A DNA stretch of 55,949 nucleotides from Nevskia sp. (GCA_030694365.1 JAUXYM010000005.1:1-55949), one strand, 5' to 3'; numbered from the stretch's first letter, positions 35,062-44,898 are shown. Notes: generated by a model not told the origin, from the letters alone. Program-made: numbers and translations.

Positions 35062-35391
35062 TCAAACCTTTTCCATCACCGTCAGCAGCGGATGATGATT
35101 CTTCCGCGCAAAGCTGTTGACCTGGGCAACCTTGGTCTCGGCGATCTCGGCGGGGAAGATGCCGGCCGTCCCGCGTCCCGCCTGGTGGACCTGCAGCATG
35201 ATCTGCACGGCCTGTTCGCGGGTGTGATGAAAGAACGTTTGCAACACTTGCACGACAAACTCCATCGGCGTGAAGTCATCGTTGATCATCACCACCTTGT
35301 ACATCGGCGGCTGTTGCAGGCGCGGTTTGGCCTCATCGACGATGAGGCCGGTGCCGGCGTCCTGATTGCTGCGAGTATCGCGGTCTGCCAT
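35062..35391 (-). CDS. clpS: ATP-dependent Clp protease adaptor ClpS
   Basis: A 109-residue adaptor that recognises N-terminal Leu, Phe, Tyr or Trp and delivers such proteins to ClpA. Family motifs are [21 protein letters not shown] (N-degron pocket Asn and Asp), the [20 protein letters not shown] helix and [17 protein letters not shown]. The ATG at 35391 gives a length close to the E. coli protein (106); an in-frame ATG 19 codons upstream (35448) is possible but adds non-family sequence. Confidence 0.95.
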   Translation of the reverse strand: MADRDTRSNQDAGTGLIVDEAKPRLQQPPMYKVVMINDDFTPMEFVVQVLQTFFHHTREQAVQIMLQVHQAGRGTAGIFPAEIAETKVAQVNSFARKNHHPLLTVMEKV

Positions 35392-35533
35392 GACTGCAGT
35401 GTACCGAATTGTCCAGCGTTGCCGAAGCCGGGAGCCTTTGGCAGCCATCCTGTCGACGGAGTGAGCGCAGCAGCACGTTCGATGTCACATGGCTGCACCA
35501 CAATATTCCCGCCGCTGTCAAAGCCCCGTTATC

Positions 35534-36466
35534 ATGCCGCCGATGGCCACGTTTTCCCCTTCCCGACTGAATGCCCTGCCCGGCGCGATGCCTGCGCTCG
35601 CGGCTCGCTATGGCCGCCGCCTGCCCGAACTGGCGAGCCTGCTGCTGGTGCTGGTGATCGCGAAGATGGCGGCGAGTCTGGTCTGGGCTCTGGTGCCGGT
35701 ACCGGAAAGCGCCCAGTGGCGGCCGGCTTCGGCCACCGCACCTCGTGTTGCGGCCAAAGCCGGGGTCGATCTCGGCAAGGTTGCCAATGCTCATCTGTTC
35801 GGCCAGTACACGGTGCCGACCGAGCCGGTGCTCGCCGACCTCGCCTCCGCACCCGACACCAATCTGAATCTGACCCTGCTCGGCATCCTGTCGAACGGCC
35901 GCAATGACAAGGACCGCCAATCGCGGGCACTGATCGCGACCCAGGGCGGCGACGAAAAACCCTATGCCGTCGGTGACGACATCGCCCGCGGCGTGCAACT
36001 GCAGGCGATCTTCCCGGATCGCGTCATCCTGCTGCGTGGCGGCAAGCTGGAGACGCTGCGGCTGGACAAGGACAACCCGGGCGGCAGCCTGCTGCCATCT
36101 CAGGTCGGCGACGAACTGGTCGAAAGTCCTGCCGACGACGGCGAGAACGACATCCTGACCTCGCTCGGCGAAATCCGTTCGGAAATCCTCGCCGATCCGT
36201 CCAAGGTCGCGAATTACATCCGCGTACAGCCGGTCAACACCGGCGGTGGCCTGTCCGGCTACCGCATCTATCCCGGCCGTGACCGCACCATGTTCGCGGC
36301 CGCCGGCCTGCGTCCCGGCGATGTCGTCACCTCGGTGAACGGCGTGGCGCTGAACGATCCGGCCCGCTCATTGCAACTGCTGAGCGATCTCAGTCAGAGC
36401 GCCCAGATCAATCTCACCGTCGATCGCGGCGGCCAGCCGCAGAACTTCAGCATCAATCTCGAATAA
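35534..36466 (+). CDS. gspC: Type II secretion system protein GspC
   Basis: A 310-residue bitopic inner membrane protein linking the inner-membrane platform to the secretin. It has one membrane helix (LPELASLLLVLVIAKMAAS, about 32-50), the homology region (ANAHLFGQY, LNLTLLGIL, RALIATQGGDEKPYAVGD) that contacts GspD, and a C-terminal PDZ domain (SGYRIYPGRDR, GLRPGDVVTSVNGVALNDPARSLQLL). The start could also be the ATG nine bases later at 35543. gspD follows 59 bases downstream. Confidence 0.93.
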   Translation: MPPMATFSPSRLNALPGAMPALAARYGRRLPELASLLLVLVIAKMAASLVWALVPVPESAQWRPASATAPRVAAKAGVDLGKVANAHLFGQYTVPTEPVLADLASAPDTNLNLTLLGILSNGRNDKDRQSRALIATQGGDEKPYAVGDDIARGVQLQAIFPDRVILLRGGKLETLRLDKDNPGGSLLPSQVGDELVESPADDGENDILTSLGEIRSEILADPSKVANYIRVQPVNTGGGLSGYRIYPGRDRTMFAAAGLRPGDVVTSVNGVALNDPARSLQLLSDLSQSAQINLTVDRGGQPQNFSINLE

Positions 36467-36525
36467 GTGATACCGGCGGCTATCTCGCACAATCGCCGCA
36501 ACCGAATGCTCTTCCGATCCTCGCC

Positions 36526-38682
36526 ATGAACGCACGCAAGACCCTGATCCATGCAGCGCTGACGCTGTCCGCAGCGCTGCTCGTGGCGACTACCGGCAGC
36601 GCCCTGCTCGCCCAGGCCCAGACACCTGGCCGCAATCGCGGCGCGGAAGTCACGCTGAACCTGAAGGATGCGGAGATATCGACGCTGATCGCGACGGTCA
36701 GCGAAGTCACCGGCAAGAATTTCATCATCGACCCGCGTGTGCGCGGCAAGGTCACCGTGGTGTCGGCCAGCCCGATGGATGCCGCCGGCGTCTACCAGAC
36801 CTTCCTCGCCGTGCTGCAGGTGCAGGGCTTCGCGGCAATCCCGGCCGGGGATGCGATCAAGATCGTGCCGGAAACCAATGCCCGTACCGACGGCGGCGGC
36901 CTGATCTCCAACGGCCGTGGCGTGCCGTTCGACGAAATCGTCACCCACGTCTACACGGTGCAGAACGTTTCGGCCTCGCAGCTGGTGGCGATCCTGCGGC
37001 CGCTGATCTCGCAGTCCGGCCACTTCGCCGCCTACGCCGGCAACAACTCGCTGATCATTTCCGACCGCGCCTCGAACGTCCTCCGTATCGAGCGCCTGAT
37101 CGCCCAGATCGACCAGAGCGGCGATCGCGAGATCGAAGTGGTCAAGCTTGAAAACGCCGCCGCCACCGACGTCGTCCGCATCCTCACCACCTTGTCGCAG
37201 GCCAACAAACAAGCTGATCCCACCGCCCAGAGCGGCGTCGTCATTGCCGACGAGCGCAGCAACAGCGTGCTGATCGGCGGTGAGAAGAGCGAGCGCGGCC
37301 GGATGGCCGAGATCGTCCGTCGCCTGGATCTGCCCGGCCCGAGCGGCGGCGATACCCAAGTCTTCTATCTGAACTACGCGAGTGCGGAAAACCTGGCCCC
37401 GATCCTCGAAGGCTACGCCCAGGCGGCCAGCGCCAGTTCCCGTCCGGGTGCCGCCGCAGCAGGCGGTGCCAATGCCGCGCCCGCCGCGGCGTCATCCGGT
37501 GGCGGCGGTGCCGATGGCACTCGCGTGATCGCCGACAAGGACACCAATTCGCTGGTCGTCACCGCAGCGCCGAAAGCGATGCTGGCCATCCGCAACGTCA
37601 TCAGCCAGCTCGATATCCGTCGCCGTCAGGTGCTGGTCGAAGCGATCATTGCCGAAGTCAGCGCGACCAAGGCCAGCGAACTCGGCCTCGATTACGCCGC
37701 CTACAGCCCGAGCACCGGCGCGGTCACCGGCATCCTCAACCAGAGCACCCAGGGTGCCTTGTCCAGCCTGGCCACGGCCGCCAGCGGTGCCGCTACCGCC
37801 AGCACCGCAGTAGCCACCGGCGGTGCCAGCACCCTGGTCACGGCGGCGGCGTCGCTGATCGGCTCCGGTGCCACGGCCGGCATCGGTGGCTTCACCTCGG
37901 GCGGCTCGTTCTTCGCCGTGCTGCTGCGCGCGCTCGCGTCAGACGGCGATACCAACATCCTCGCCACGCCACAGCTGACCACGCTCGACAACGAGGAAGC
38001 AAAGCTGTCCGTAGGCCAGGAAGTGCCGTTCCTGACCGGCAGCTTCTCGAACACCGGCGGCGGTGGCAGCAGCAGCAACGGCTCGGTCAACCCGTTCCAG
38101 ACCATCGAACGCAAGGAAGTCGGCCTGAAGCTGGGCATCACGCCGACCGTCAATGAGAACAACGGCATCAAGCTGAAGATCGATCTGGAAAGCTCAGGCA
38201 TCGCCAGCGGCGGTGCCGGCACCGCCAGCCTGCTCACCAGCACGCGCACGGTGACCAATTCGGTGTCGGTGGAAGGCGATCAGATCCTGTTCATCGGCGG
38301 CCTGATCGACAACCAGTTGACCGATTCGCAGAGCCGCATTCCGCTGCTGTCGAGCATTCCGGTGATCGGCGCGCTGTTCAAGTCGCGCTCGGTGCGCAAG
38401 GCCAAGACCAACCTGATGATCTTCATCCATCCGGTGATCCTCGACGACCGCAAGGATGCCGACTACTACACCCGCAAGCGCTATGACGGCGTGCGCAATG
38501 CCGAGCTGCGCGCCGCGCAAGGTGCCGTGCCCCTGATCGGCGGCGCGCGTCCGGTGCTGGTGCCGTTCGACAACTACGCGGCCGACCAGCAGGCCGCCAA
38601 GGATGCCGCCGGCGGCGTGCCGCCGACCGTTCAGGAGCCGACGCCCGAACAGATCCCGCCGCCCGCGCCGTCTGGCAACTGA
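36526..38682 (+). CDS. gspD: Type II secretion system secretin GspD
   Basis: The 718-residue outer membrane secretin has a signal peptide (1-31), N0-N3 domains (N0 with LNLKDAEISTLIATVSEVTGKNF, N1-N3 with the repeated VVILPL-type folds), and the C-terminal secretin domain with QEVPFLTGSF, ERKEVGLKLGITP and FIGGLIDNQLTDSQSRIPLLSSIPVIG. Low-complexity Ala/Gly/Ser inserts occur around residues 300-325 (in N3) and 505-520. The C-terminus is Pro-rich (PPTVQEPTPEQIPPPAPS), and no pilotin-binding S-domain is obvious. It forms the secretion pore for folded exoproteins with GspC, E and F. Confidence 0.95.
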   Translation: MNARKTLIHAALTLSAALLVATTGSALLAQAQTPGRNRGAEVTLNLKDAEISTLIATVSEVTGKNFIIDPRVRGKVTVVSASPMDAAGVYQTFLAVLQVQGFAAIPAGDAIKIVPETNARTDGGGLISNGRGVPFDEIVTHVYTVQNVSASQLVAILRPLISQSGHFAAYAGNNSLIISDRASNVLRIERLIAQIDQSGDREIEVVKLENAAATDVVRILTTLSQANKQADPTAQSGVVIADERSNSVLIGGEKSERGRMAEIVRRLDLPGPSGGDTQVFYLNYASAENLAPILEGYAQAASASSRPGAAAAGGANAAPAAASSGGGGADGTRVIADKDTNSLVVTAAPKAMLAIRNVISQLDIRRRQVLVEAIIAEVSATKASELGLDYAAYSPSTGAVTGILNQSTQGALSSLATAASGAATASTAVATGGASTLVTAAASLIGSGATAGIGGFTSGGSFFAVLLRALASDGDTNILATPQLTTLDNEEAKLSVGQEVPFLTGSFSNTGGGGSSSNGSVNPFQTIERKEVGLKLGITPTVNENNGIKLKIDLESSGIASGGAGTASLLTSTRTVTNSVSVEGDQILFIGGLIDNQLTDSQSRIPLLSSIPVIGALFKSRSVRKAKTNLMIFIHPVILDDRKDADYYTRKRYDGVRNAELRAAQGAVPLIGGARPVLVPFDNYAADQQAAKDAAGGVPPTVQEPTPEQIPPPAPSGN

Positions 38683-38699
38683 GCCGAGCACGCACGGTC

Positions 38700-40193
38700 A
38701 TGGAAGCTGCGAGCCCCGCCCTGCGCCGGCCGCCGTTCGCGTTTGCGAAACGGCATGGATTGATCGTCTCGGTCGATCGCGGCGACGCCGTCGAACTGGT
38801 CTGCCGTCCCGGCGTCAGCATCGATGCCGTGCAGGAAGCGCGGCGCTTCGTGCGCCGGCCGGTGAAGATGCGCAATGTCAGCGCTGAAGAGTTCGACGCC
38901 CTGCTGCAGCGCACCTATGAAGGCCAGACCGGCGCCAGTGCCGCGCTCGCCGATGGCCTCGAAGAAGACAGCGCCGATATCGATTCCTTAAGTGCCGCGC
39001 TCGCCGAAGCGCAGGACTTGCTGGAAACCGATGACGACGCGCCGATCATCAAGTTCATCAACGGCCTGCTCGTCGAAGCGATCAAGGAAAACGCCTCCGA
39101 CATCCACATCGAGACCTTCGAGACCCGGGTGACGGTGCGCTTCCGCGTCGACGGCGTGCTCCGCGAGATCCTCAATCCGCCGCGCTCGCTGGCACCGAAG
39201 ATCGTCTCGAGAGTCAAGATCATGGCCAAGCTCGACATCGCCGAAAAGCGCCTGCCGCAGGACGGCCGCATCAGCCGCGCGTTCGGCGGCCGCAAGGTCG
39301 ATGTCCGTGTCTCGACCATCCCCACAGGCGGCAACGCCGAGCGGGTGGTCATGCGTATTCTCGACAAGCAGGCCGAGCGCCTCGATCTCGAACAGCTCGG
39401 CATTGATCCAGTCCAGACCGCCACCCTCAAGCGGATCATCAATCGCCCCTACGGCATCATGCTGGTCACCGGCCCGACCGGTTCCGGCAAGACCACGACC
39501 TTGTACTCGGCGCTGTCGACCCTGAACGACCGCAGCCGCAACATCATGACCGTCGAAGACCCGATCGAGTACTACATCGACGGCGTCGGCCAGACCCAGG
39601 TCAATCTTCGCGTCGAGATGACTTTCGCCCGCGGCCTGCGCGCGATCCTGCGTCAGGATCCGGATGTGGTGATGGTCGGCGAAATCCGCGATCTCGATAC
39701 CGCGCAGATCGCCGTGCAAGCCTCGCAGACCGGCCATCTGGTGATGTCGACCCTGCATACCAATACCGCTGTCGGTGCCGTGACTCGCCTGCGCGACATG
39801 GGTGTCGAGCCTTACCAGTTGTCATCGTCGCTGGTCGGCCTGATGGCCCAGCGCCTGGTGCGCACCCTGTGCAAGCACTGCAAGACGCCGTACCAGCCGA
39901 AGCTGGCCGAGCTCGAACAGCTCGGCGTGCCGCATCGCAGCGATCTGCTGCTGTACAAGCCGGTCGGCTGCCCGCTGTGCCGGCACACCGGCTTCTCCGG
40001 TCGCAGCGGCATCCACGAGATCATCGAAGTCGATCGCAAGCTCGAAACGCTGATCCACGACAACGCCTCCGAACAGATCCTCGAAGCCGCCGCCCGCGAA
40101 CGCGGCCCGGGCATCCTGCAGTCCGGCCGCAACAAGGTGATCGCCGGTGATACGACGCTCGGCGAAATCTTGCGCGTCACGATCGAGGACTAA
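38700..40193 (+). CDS. gspE: Type II secretion system ATPase GspE
   Basis: The 497-residue cytoplasmic ATPase powers pseudopilus assembly. It has an N-terminal GspL-binding region, then the arginine-rich N2 domain with ASDIHIETFETRVTVRFRVD. Walker A is GPTGSGKTTT (from residue 258), the Asp box is MTVEDPIEYY, Walker B is QDPDVVMVGEIRD, and the His box is GHLVMSTLHTN. The four-cysteine zinc motif is CKHC (391, 394) and CPLC (424, 427). It begins 17 bases after gspD; gspF is next, after a palindromic repeat. Confidence 0.96.
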   Translation: MEAASPALRRPPFAFAKRHGLIVSVDRGDAVELVCRPGVSIDAVQEARRFVRRPVKMRNVSAEEFDALLQRTYEGQTGASAALADGLEEDSADIDSLSAALAEAQDLLETDDDAPIIKFINGLLVEAIKENASDIHIETFETRVTVRFRVDGVLREILNPPRSLAPKIVSRVKIMAKLDIAEKRLPQDGRISRAFGGRKVDVRVSTIPTGGNAERVVMRILDKQAERLDLEQLGIDPVQTATLKRIINRPYGIMLVTGPTGSGKTTTLYSALSTLNDRSRNIMTVEDPIEYYIDGVGQTQVNLRVEMTFARGLRAILRQDPDVVMVGEIRDLDTAQIAVQASQTGHLVMSTLHTNTAVGAVTRLRDMGVEPYQLSSSLVGLMAQRLVRTLCKHCKTPYQPKLAELEQLGVPHRSDLLLYKPVGCPLCRHTGFSGRSGIHEIIEVDRKLETLIHDNASEQILEAAARERGPGILQSGRNKVIAGDTTLGEILRVTIED

Positions 40194-40195
40194 GG

Positions 40196-40295
40196 CAGTG
40201 GTCAGTGGTCAGTGGTCAGTGGCTGGTAACGACGACGTTTTAGACGGATGTGCCCGGCTGTTCGTCGAGCCACTAGCCACTAACCACTAGCCACG
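40196..40295. repeat. Inverted heptamer array between gspE and gspF
   Basis: The left array (40196-40225) is about four tandem copies of a CAGTGGT-like 7-mer. The right array (40267-40295) is about four copies of GCCACTA/ACCACTA, roughly its complement. Together they can form a long stem between gspE and gspF. A related element flanks the infA terminator at 32329-32436. Confidence 0.8.
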
Positions 40296-40303
40296 GCTCC
40301 CCA

Positions 40304-41527
40304 ATGTCCGCCTACGAATACAGCGCACTCGACACCCGAGGCCGGCAGGTCAAGGGCCTGATCGAGGGCGATACCCAGCGCCAGGTTCGCCAGTTGCTGC
40401 GCGAACGCAGCCTGACGCCGCTGGACATCAAGGAAGTCGCCGAGAAGGCCAGCCGCAGCTCGCGGGCCAGCCTGCCGATCACTCGCGGCGGCAGTCTGAA
40501 TTCCACCGAGCTGTCGCTGTTCACCCGTCAGCTGGCAACGCTCACCCGCTCCGGCCTGCCGCTCGATGAAGCGCTGGCGGCGGTCTCGCAGCAGAGCGAA
40601 TCGAAGCGCGTGCAGCGGGTGACCCTGGGCGTGCGTTCGCGGGTCACCGAAGGCAACAGCCTGGCGCGGGCGATGGGCGAATTCCCCGGCGCCTTCCCAA
40701 CCCTGTTCCGGGCGACGATCGAAGCCGGCGAATCGGCCGGCAAGCTCGATTCAGTGCTCGAACGCCTCGCCGACTACGCCGAGCGCTCGCAGGCGATCCG
40801 CAGCAAGGTGATGCTGGCAACGTTTTATCCGGCGACCCTCACCGTCGTTGCGATCGGCGTCATCAGTCTGTTGATGTCCTACGTGGTGCCGAAAGTCGTC
40901 GGCGTGTTCGACTCGATCGGTGCCGACCTGCCGCCGCTGACCAAGGGCCTGATCGCGACCAGCGAATTCCTGCAGAACTATGGCTTCGGCATCTTCATCG
41001 CGTTGCTGCTCGGCGCATTCGCGTTCCGACGAGCGCTGAACAACGACGGCTTCCGCCGCAAGTACCACCACTGGGTGCTGCGCCTGCCGCTGATCGGCCG
41101 TCTGGTGCGCGGGGCCAACACCGGCCGCTTCATGCGCACCCTCGGCATCCTGTTCGGCGCCGGCGTGCCGATTCTCGATGCGCTGCGAATCGGCTCGCAG
41201 GTGGTCGAAAACCTGCCGATGAAGGAAGCCATCGACGCCGCCGCCAAGCGCGTGCGCGAAGGCGCGAGCCTGAACAAATCGCTGGCCGAAAGCCGGCTGT
41301 TCCCACCGATCACCATGCACCTGATCGCCTCCGGCGAGTCATCCGGCAAGCTCGATGACATGCTCGATCGCGCCGCCGAAAATCAGGAACGCGAACTGGA
41401 AACGCTGATCTCGGCGCTGATGAGCCTGTTCGAACCGATCCTGATCCTGACCATGGGCACCGTGGTGTTGCTGATCGTACTGGCGATTCTGCTGCCGATC
41501 TTCAATTTGAATCAGCTGGTGCAGTAG
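40304..41527 (+). CDS. gspF: Type II secretion system inner membrane protein GspF
   Basis: A 407-residue polytopic platform protein. Two homologous GspF domains are present, SLFTRQLATLTRSGLPLDEALAAV and FMRTLGILFGAGVPILDALRI, each with the PTLFRATIEAGESAGKL or ITMHLIASGESSGKLD pattern. Three membrane helices lie near 170-190, 220-240 and 375-400. It starts eight bases after the heptamer array. No pseudopilin (gspG-K) or gspL/gspM follows, so those genes must lie elsewhere. Confidence 0.96.
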   Translation: MSAYEYSALDTRGRQVKGLIEGDTQRQVRQLLRERSLTPLDIKEVAEKASRSSRASLPITRGGSLNSTELSLFTRQLATLTRSGLPLDEALAAVSQQSESKRVQRVTLGVRSRVTEGNSLARAMGEFPGAFPTLFRATIEAGESAGKLDSVLERLADYAERSQAIRSKVMLATFYPATLTVVAIGVISLLMSYVVPKVVGVFDSIGADLPPLTKGLIATSEFLQNYGFGIFIALLLGAFAFRRALNNDGFRRKYHHWVLRLPLIGRLVRGANTGRFMRTLGILFGAGVPILDALRIGSQVVENLPMKEAIDAAAKRVREGASLNKSLAESRLFPPITMHLIASGESSGKLDDMLDRAAENQERELETLISALMSLFEPILILTMGTVVLLIVLAILLPIFNLNQLVQ

Positions 41528-41603
41528 CAGCCTGGTAGAGCATTCGCGGGCTCGCTTCCTGCTGCCCCACAGGCTCGAACTCGCCATCAAGAGCCGCCTG
41601 ACC

Positions 41604-43607
41604 ATGCCGACCACCCTCCCGCCACGCCGGCCACGCAAGCGCCGGATCGGCGTCAAGATCATCGGGAACCCGCTGATCGTTCTGCTGCTCATCGTGCTGC
41701 TGTGGGATTGGAACTGGTTCAAGCCAATCGTCGAGGCGCGCGCCTCGGCAGCGCTGAACCGCCCGGTCACGATCGCCAATCTCGACGTCAAGCTGCGCTG
41801 GCATCCGTGGATCGTGCTCGACGACATCGTCATCGCCAATCCGCCGGAAATGACGCCCGAAATGCCAGACGGCTCGCTGGCCAGCGTCGGTCAGCTCAGC
41901 GTGCACATCAATCCCTGGGCGCTATTCGACGGCAAAGTGGTGCTGCCGGATCTGATCATCGACCGCCTGCGCGGTGATCTACGGCCGACGCCGTCAGGCG
42001 CCGGCAACTGGGTGCTCGACCTGCGGCCGGGCGATCCGAACCAGCCCGGACTTGCGATCGACATCGGCACGCTGAGCATCATCGACGGCACGGCACACGT
42101 GCTCGATCCGGCCCACAAGGCCGACTTCGTGCTGACCGCGCACACCGAGAACGCGGACGCCGGCACCGAAGCGCAAATCATCGTCACCGCCGATGGCCGT
42201 TACAGCGCACAGCCGATCACGGCCAAATTGATCGGCGGCACCGTGCTCGGGCTGCGCGATCCGGCCCATCCCTACAAGATCGATTTCACCGCTGCCAACG
42301 GCGCGACCAGGATCGCCCTGAACGGCACCCTGCTCGATCCGCTGCGTTTCGGCGGTGCCAATGTCAGTCTCGAACTGCAGGGCAAGGATCTCGCCGCCTT
42401 GTTCCCGCTGACCAATATCCCGCTGCCGGAAACACCGCCCTACAAGCTCAAGGGCATGCTCGATTACGGCGAGCAGAAGTTCCGCTTCACTGATTTCAAT
42501 GGCACCGTCGGTTCCAGCGATCTGGGCGGCGATCTTTACTACCTGCCGCGCAAGGATCGCCCCGAGATCACCGCCAATCTCGTCTCCCGGAAAGTCGTGC
42601 TGGCCGATCTCGCCGGCTTCATCGGCGCGCCGCCTGGGAAGGACGGTGCCGCCAACGATACCAAGCAGCAGAAGGCCGAGCGTGACCTGCAGGAAGCGAA
42701 GGCGACGCTGCTGCCGGATCAGCCGATCAACCTGCCGAAGCTGCGCTCCGCGGACATGCACGTCAGCTACAAGGCCGAGCGGATCGAGACCGAGGACATG
42801 CCGCTCGACAACATCATTGCCGTGCTCGACATCGTCGACGGCAAGCTGACCATGAAGCCGCTGAGCTTCGCGGTCGGCACCGGTGCCATCGCCCTCAACA
42901 TTTCGCTCGACGGCCAGCAAGATCAGGTGCACGCGATCGCCGACATCGACTTCCGCAAAGTCGATCTCGGCCACATCCTCAAGAAGAGCACGATCTTTCG
43001 CGGCACTGGTGTGATCGCAGGCAGTGGCCGGATCGACACCACCGGCAACTCGCTGAAGACCATGCTCGGTCGCGGCGATGGCCAGTTGAAGCTGTTCATG
43101 ACCGGCGGCAATCTCAGCGCCATCCTGATCGACCTCGCCGGGCTCGATCTGGGCAATGCCGTGCTGTCCGCGCTCGGCATTCCGCGCCGTACCGACCTGC
43201 GCTGCATGATCGCGGACTTCGGCCTCAAGGATGGACAGGTCGACACCCGCACTCTGCTGCTCGATACCACCGAGGCCAATGTCATCGGCAGCGGCGCGAT
43301 CAACCTCAGCGACGAGAAGATCGACTACAAACTCAAGACCGAGCCGAAGCACTTCAACATCGGCTCGCTGCCAGCACCGATCATCATCAAGGGGCCGCTG
43401 AAATCGCCGACGGTGGCACCCGAATACAAATCGCTGGCGCTGCGCGGTGCTGCCGCAGCGATCCTCGGCATCGTGGCAACACCGCTGGCGGCGTTGATCC
43501 CGACGATCCAGCTCGGCCTTGGCGAGGACAATGATTGCGTCGCGCTGCTGAAAACCGTCGGCGCGCCGCCAGCGACGACTAGCCAGCGCGGAGGCAAGGG
43601 CAAGTAG
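41604..43607 (+). CDS. AsmA-family inner membrane protein
   Basis: A 667-residue protein anchored by one N-terminal membrane helix (about 20-37) with a large periplasmic AsmA-like region. The N-terminal domain has RPVTIANLDVKLRWHPWIVL and the C-terminal domain VLSALGIPRRTDLRCMIADF and INLSDEKIDYKLKTEP. The family is related to bridge-like lipid transport proteins and helps outer membrane phospholipid or protein balance. It follows gspF by 76 bases on the same strand. Support for secretion (a GspN-like role) is possible but unproven. Confidence 0.88.
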   Translation: MPTTLPPRRPRKRRIGVKIIGNPLIVLLLIVLLWDWNWFKPIVEARASAALNRPVTIANLDVKLRWHPWIVLDDIVIANPPEMTPEMPDGSLASVGQLSVHINPWALFDGKVVLPDLIIDRLRGDLRPTPSGAGNWVLDLRPGDPNQPGLAIDIGTLSIIDGTAHVLDPAHKADFVLTAHTENADAGTEAQIIVTADGRYSAQPITAKLIGGTVLGLRDPAHPYKIDFTAANGATRIALNGTLLDPLRFGGANVSLELQGKDLAALFPLTNIPLPETPPYKLKGMLDYGEQKFRFTDFNGTVGSSDLGGDLYYLPRKDRPEITANLVSRKVVLADLAGFIGAPPGKDGAANDTKQQKAERDLQEAKATLLPDQPINLPKLRSADMHVSYKAERIETEDMPLDNIIAVLDIVDGKLTMKPLSFAVGTGAIALNISLDGQQDQVHAIADIDFRKVDLGHILKKSTIFRGTGVIAGSGRIDTTGNSLKTMLGRGDGQLKLFMTGGNLSAILIDLAGLDLGNAVLSALGIPRRTDLRCMIADFGLKDGQVDTRTLLLDTTEANVIGSGAINLSDEKIDYKLKTEPKHFNIGSLPAPIIIKGPLKSPTVAPEYKSLALRGAAAAILGIVATPLAALIPTIQLGLGEDNDCVALLKTVGAPPATTSQRGGKGK

Positions 43608-43621
43608 CCTCGCCTTCTGTA

Positions 43622-44890
43622 TTAGCTCTGCACGTGCGCCGATGACGGCGTGGCCGCCGACGCAGGCTCGAGCCGGGCACTCAGCACGTCCGGGCCGCAG
43701 TTCGGCGTGATCCGCAGATAGATGCGCCAGAGCAGATAGCCGCTGATCGTCAGCCCGGTGGACGCACAAGCCAGCCCCAGCGGCGAAGCGCTGACCAGCG
43801 GCGACAGCAGCCCCGAGACGACGGCCGCGACGCCAAGGCTGATCGTCGCCTGCACCGAGGCGGCAGCGCCGCGCACCGCCGGGAAGCGATCGAGCATCAG
43901 CAGGGTGAAGGTCGGGAAAGCCAGGGTCACGCCCATGCCGATCAGGCCGATCGGCAGCACGAACCAGGGCACCGACGGGGTCATCAGCAGGCTGCCGGCC
44001 AGGTTCAGCGCGGCGCCGGTGCTCATCAGGATGAAGCCGATCGTCACCGTGCGCACCGCGTCGATCTTGCCGGCCAGCCGTGCCGACAGCGCCGAGCCGG
44101 ACATCATGCCGCCGATGATCGGCACGAACAGCCAGGCGAATTCGGTCTCGCTCAAATGCAGGATGTTGAGCACCACCGAGGGCGCCGCCGAGATGTAAGT
44201 GAAGATCGCGCCGAAGTTCAGCGCCGCAGCAAAGCCGAGCAGCAGATAGCGGCGATCGCGGGCCACGGCGCGATAGGTGCGCGCCAGCGGCCGCAGCGCG
44301 AATTGCGTGCGTCGTTCGCGCGGATGGGTTTCCGGCAATGCGGCCAGCGAGGCCAGAACCAGCAGCAGGGTGAAGCCGGCCAGCAGCCAGAAGATCGCCC
44401 GCCAGCCAGCCGCGCCAAGCACGAAGCCGCCGATGATCGGCGCGATTGCCGGGGCGAAGCCGAAGATGAAGCTGACCTGCGACATCAGTCGCTGGGCATC
44501 GGTGCCGTCGAAACGATCACGGATGATCGCCCGGCCGACGACCATGCCGGCACCGCCGAAGACGCCCTGCAGCACGCGGAAGCAGAGCAGCATCTCGAAC
44601 GAGGTGGCGAGCGCGCAGCCGGCGGTGGCCGCCGCGAACAGCAGCATCGACCACAGGATCACGCCGCGCCGGCCATAGGCATCGGACAGCGGGCCGTGCA
44701 GCAGCGACATCGCCGCATAGGCCGCGAGATACAGGCTCAGCGATTGCTGCATGACCGCCGCGGTCACGTCGAGCTCAGCTTCCATGGCGTGAAAGGCCGG
44801 GAAGAAGGCATCGATCGAGAACGGCCCGATCATCGCCATGCCGGCGAGCAGTGGCGCCAGAAGCTTTGGGTTGGCGCGGAAGCGGTTCAC
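43622..44890 (-). CDS. Bcr/CflA-type drug efflux MFS transporter
   Basis: A 422-residue major facilitator with 12 predicted helices. Signatures are GPFSIDAFFPAFHAM in helix 1, the loop motif LLHGPLSDAYGRRGVIL, and FRVLQGVFGGAGMVVGRAIIRDRFD, which is characteristic of the Bcr/CflA subfamily that exports drugs, peptides or sulfonamides. The GTG at 44890 is taken as start because the ATG at the next Met would cut into helix 1. It lies eight bases after the plsX stop on the same strand and is probably read with plsX, where fabH is usually found. Confidence 0.88.
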   Translation of the reverse strand: MNRFRANPKLLAPLLAGMAMIGPFSIDAFFPAFHAMEAELDVTAAVMQQSLSLYLAAYAAMSLLHGPLSDAYGRRGVILWSMLLFAAATAGCALATSFEMLLCFRVLQGVFGGAGMVVGRAIIRDRFDGTDAQRLMSQVSFIFGFAPAIAPIIGGFVLGAAGWRAIFWLLAGFTLLLVLASLAALPETHPRERRTQFALRPLARTYRAVARDRRYLLLGFAAALNFGAIFTYISAAPSVVLNILHLSETEFAWLFVPIIGGMMSGSALSARLAGKIDAVRTVTIGFILMSTGAALNLAGSLLMTPSVPWFVLPIGLIGMGVTLAFPTFTLLMLDRFPAVRGAAASVQATISLGVAAVVSGLLSPLVSASPLGLACASTGLTISGYLLWRIYLRITPNCGPDVLSARLEPASAATPSSAHVQS

Positions 44891-44898
44891 GGCACCCG

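Noticed and set aside
41994..43769. 591-codon minus-strand frame opposite the AsmA gene
   Set aside because: No recognisable domain; the plus-strand gene has a membrane anchor and AsmA features.
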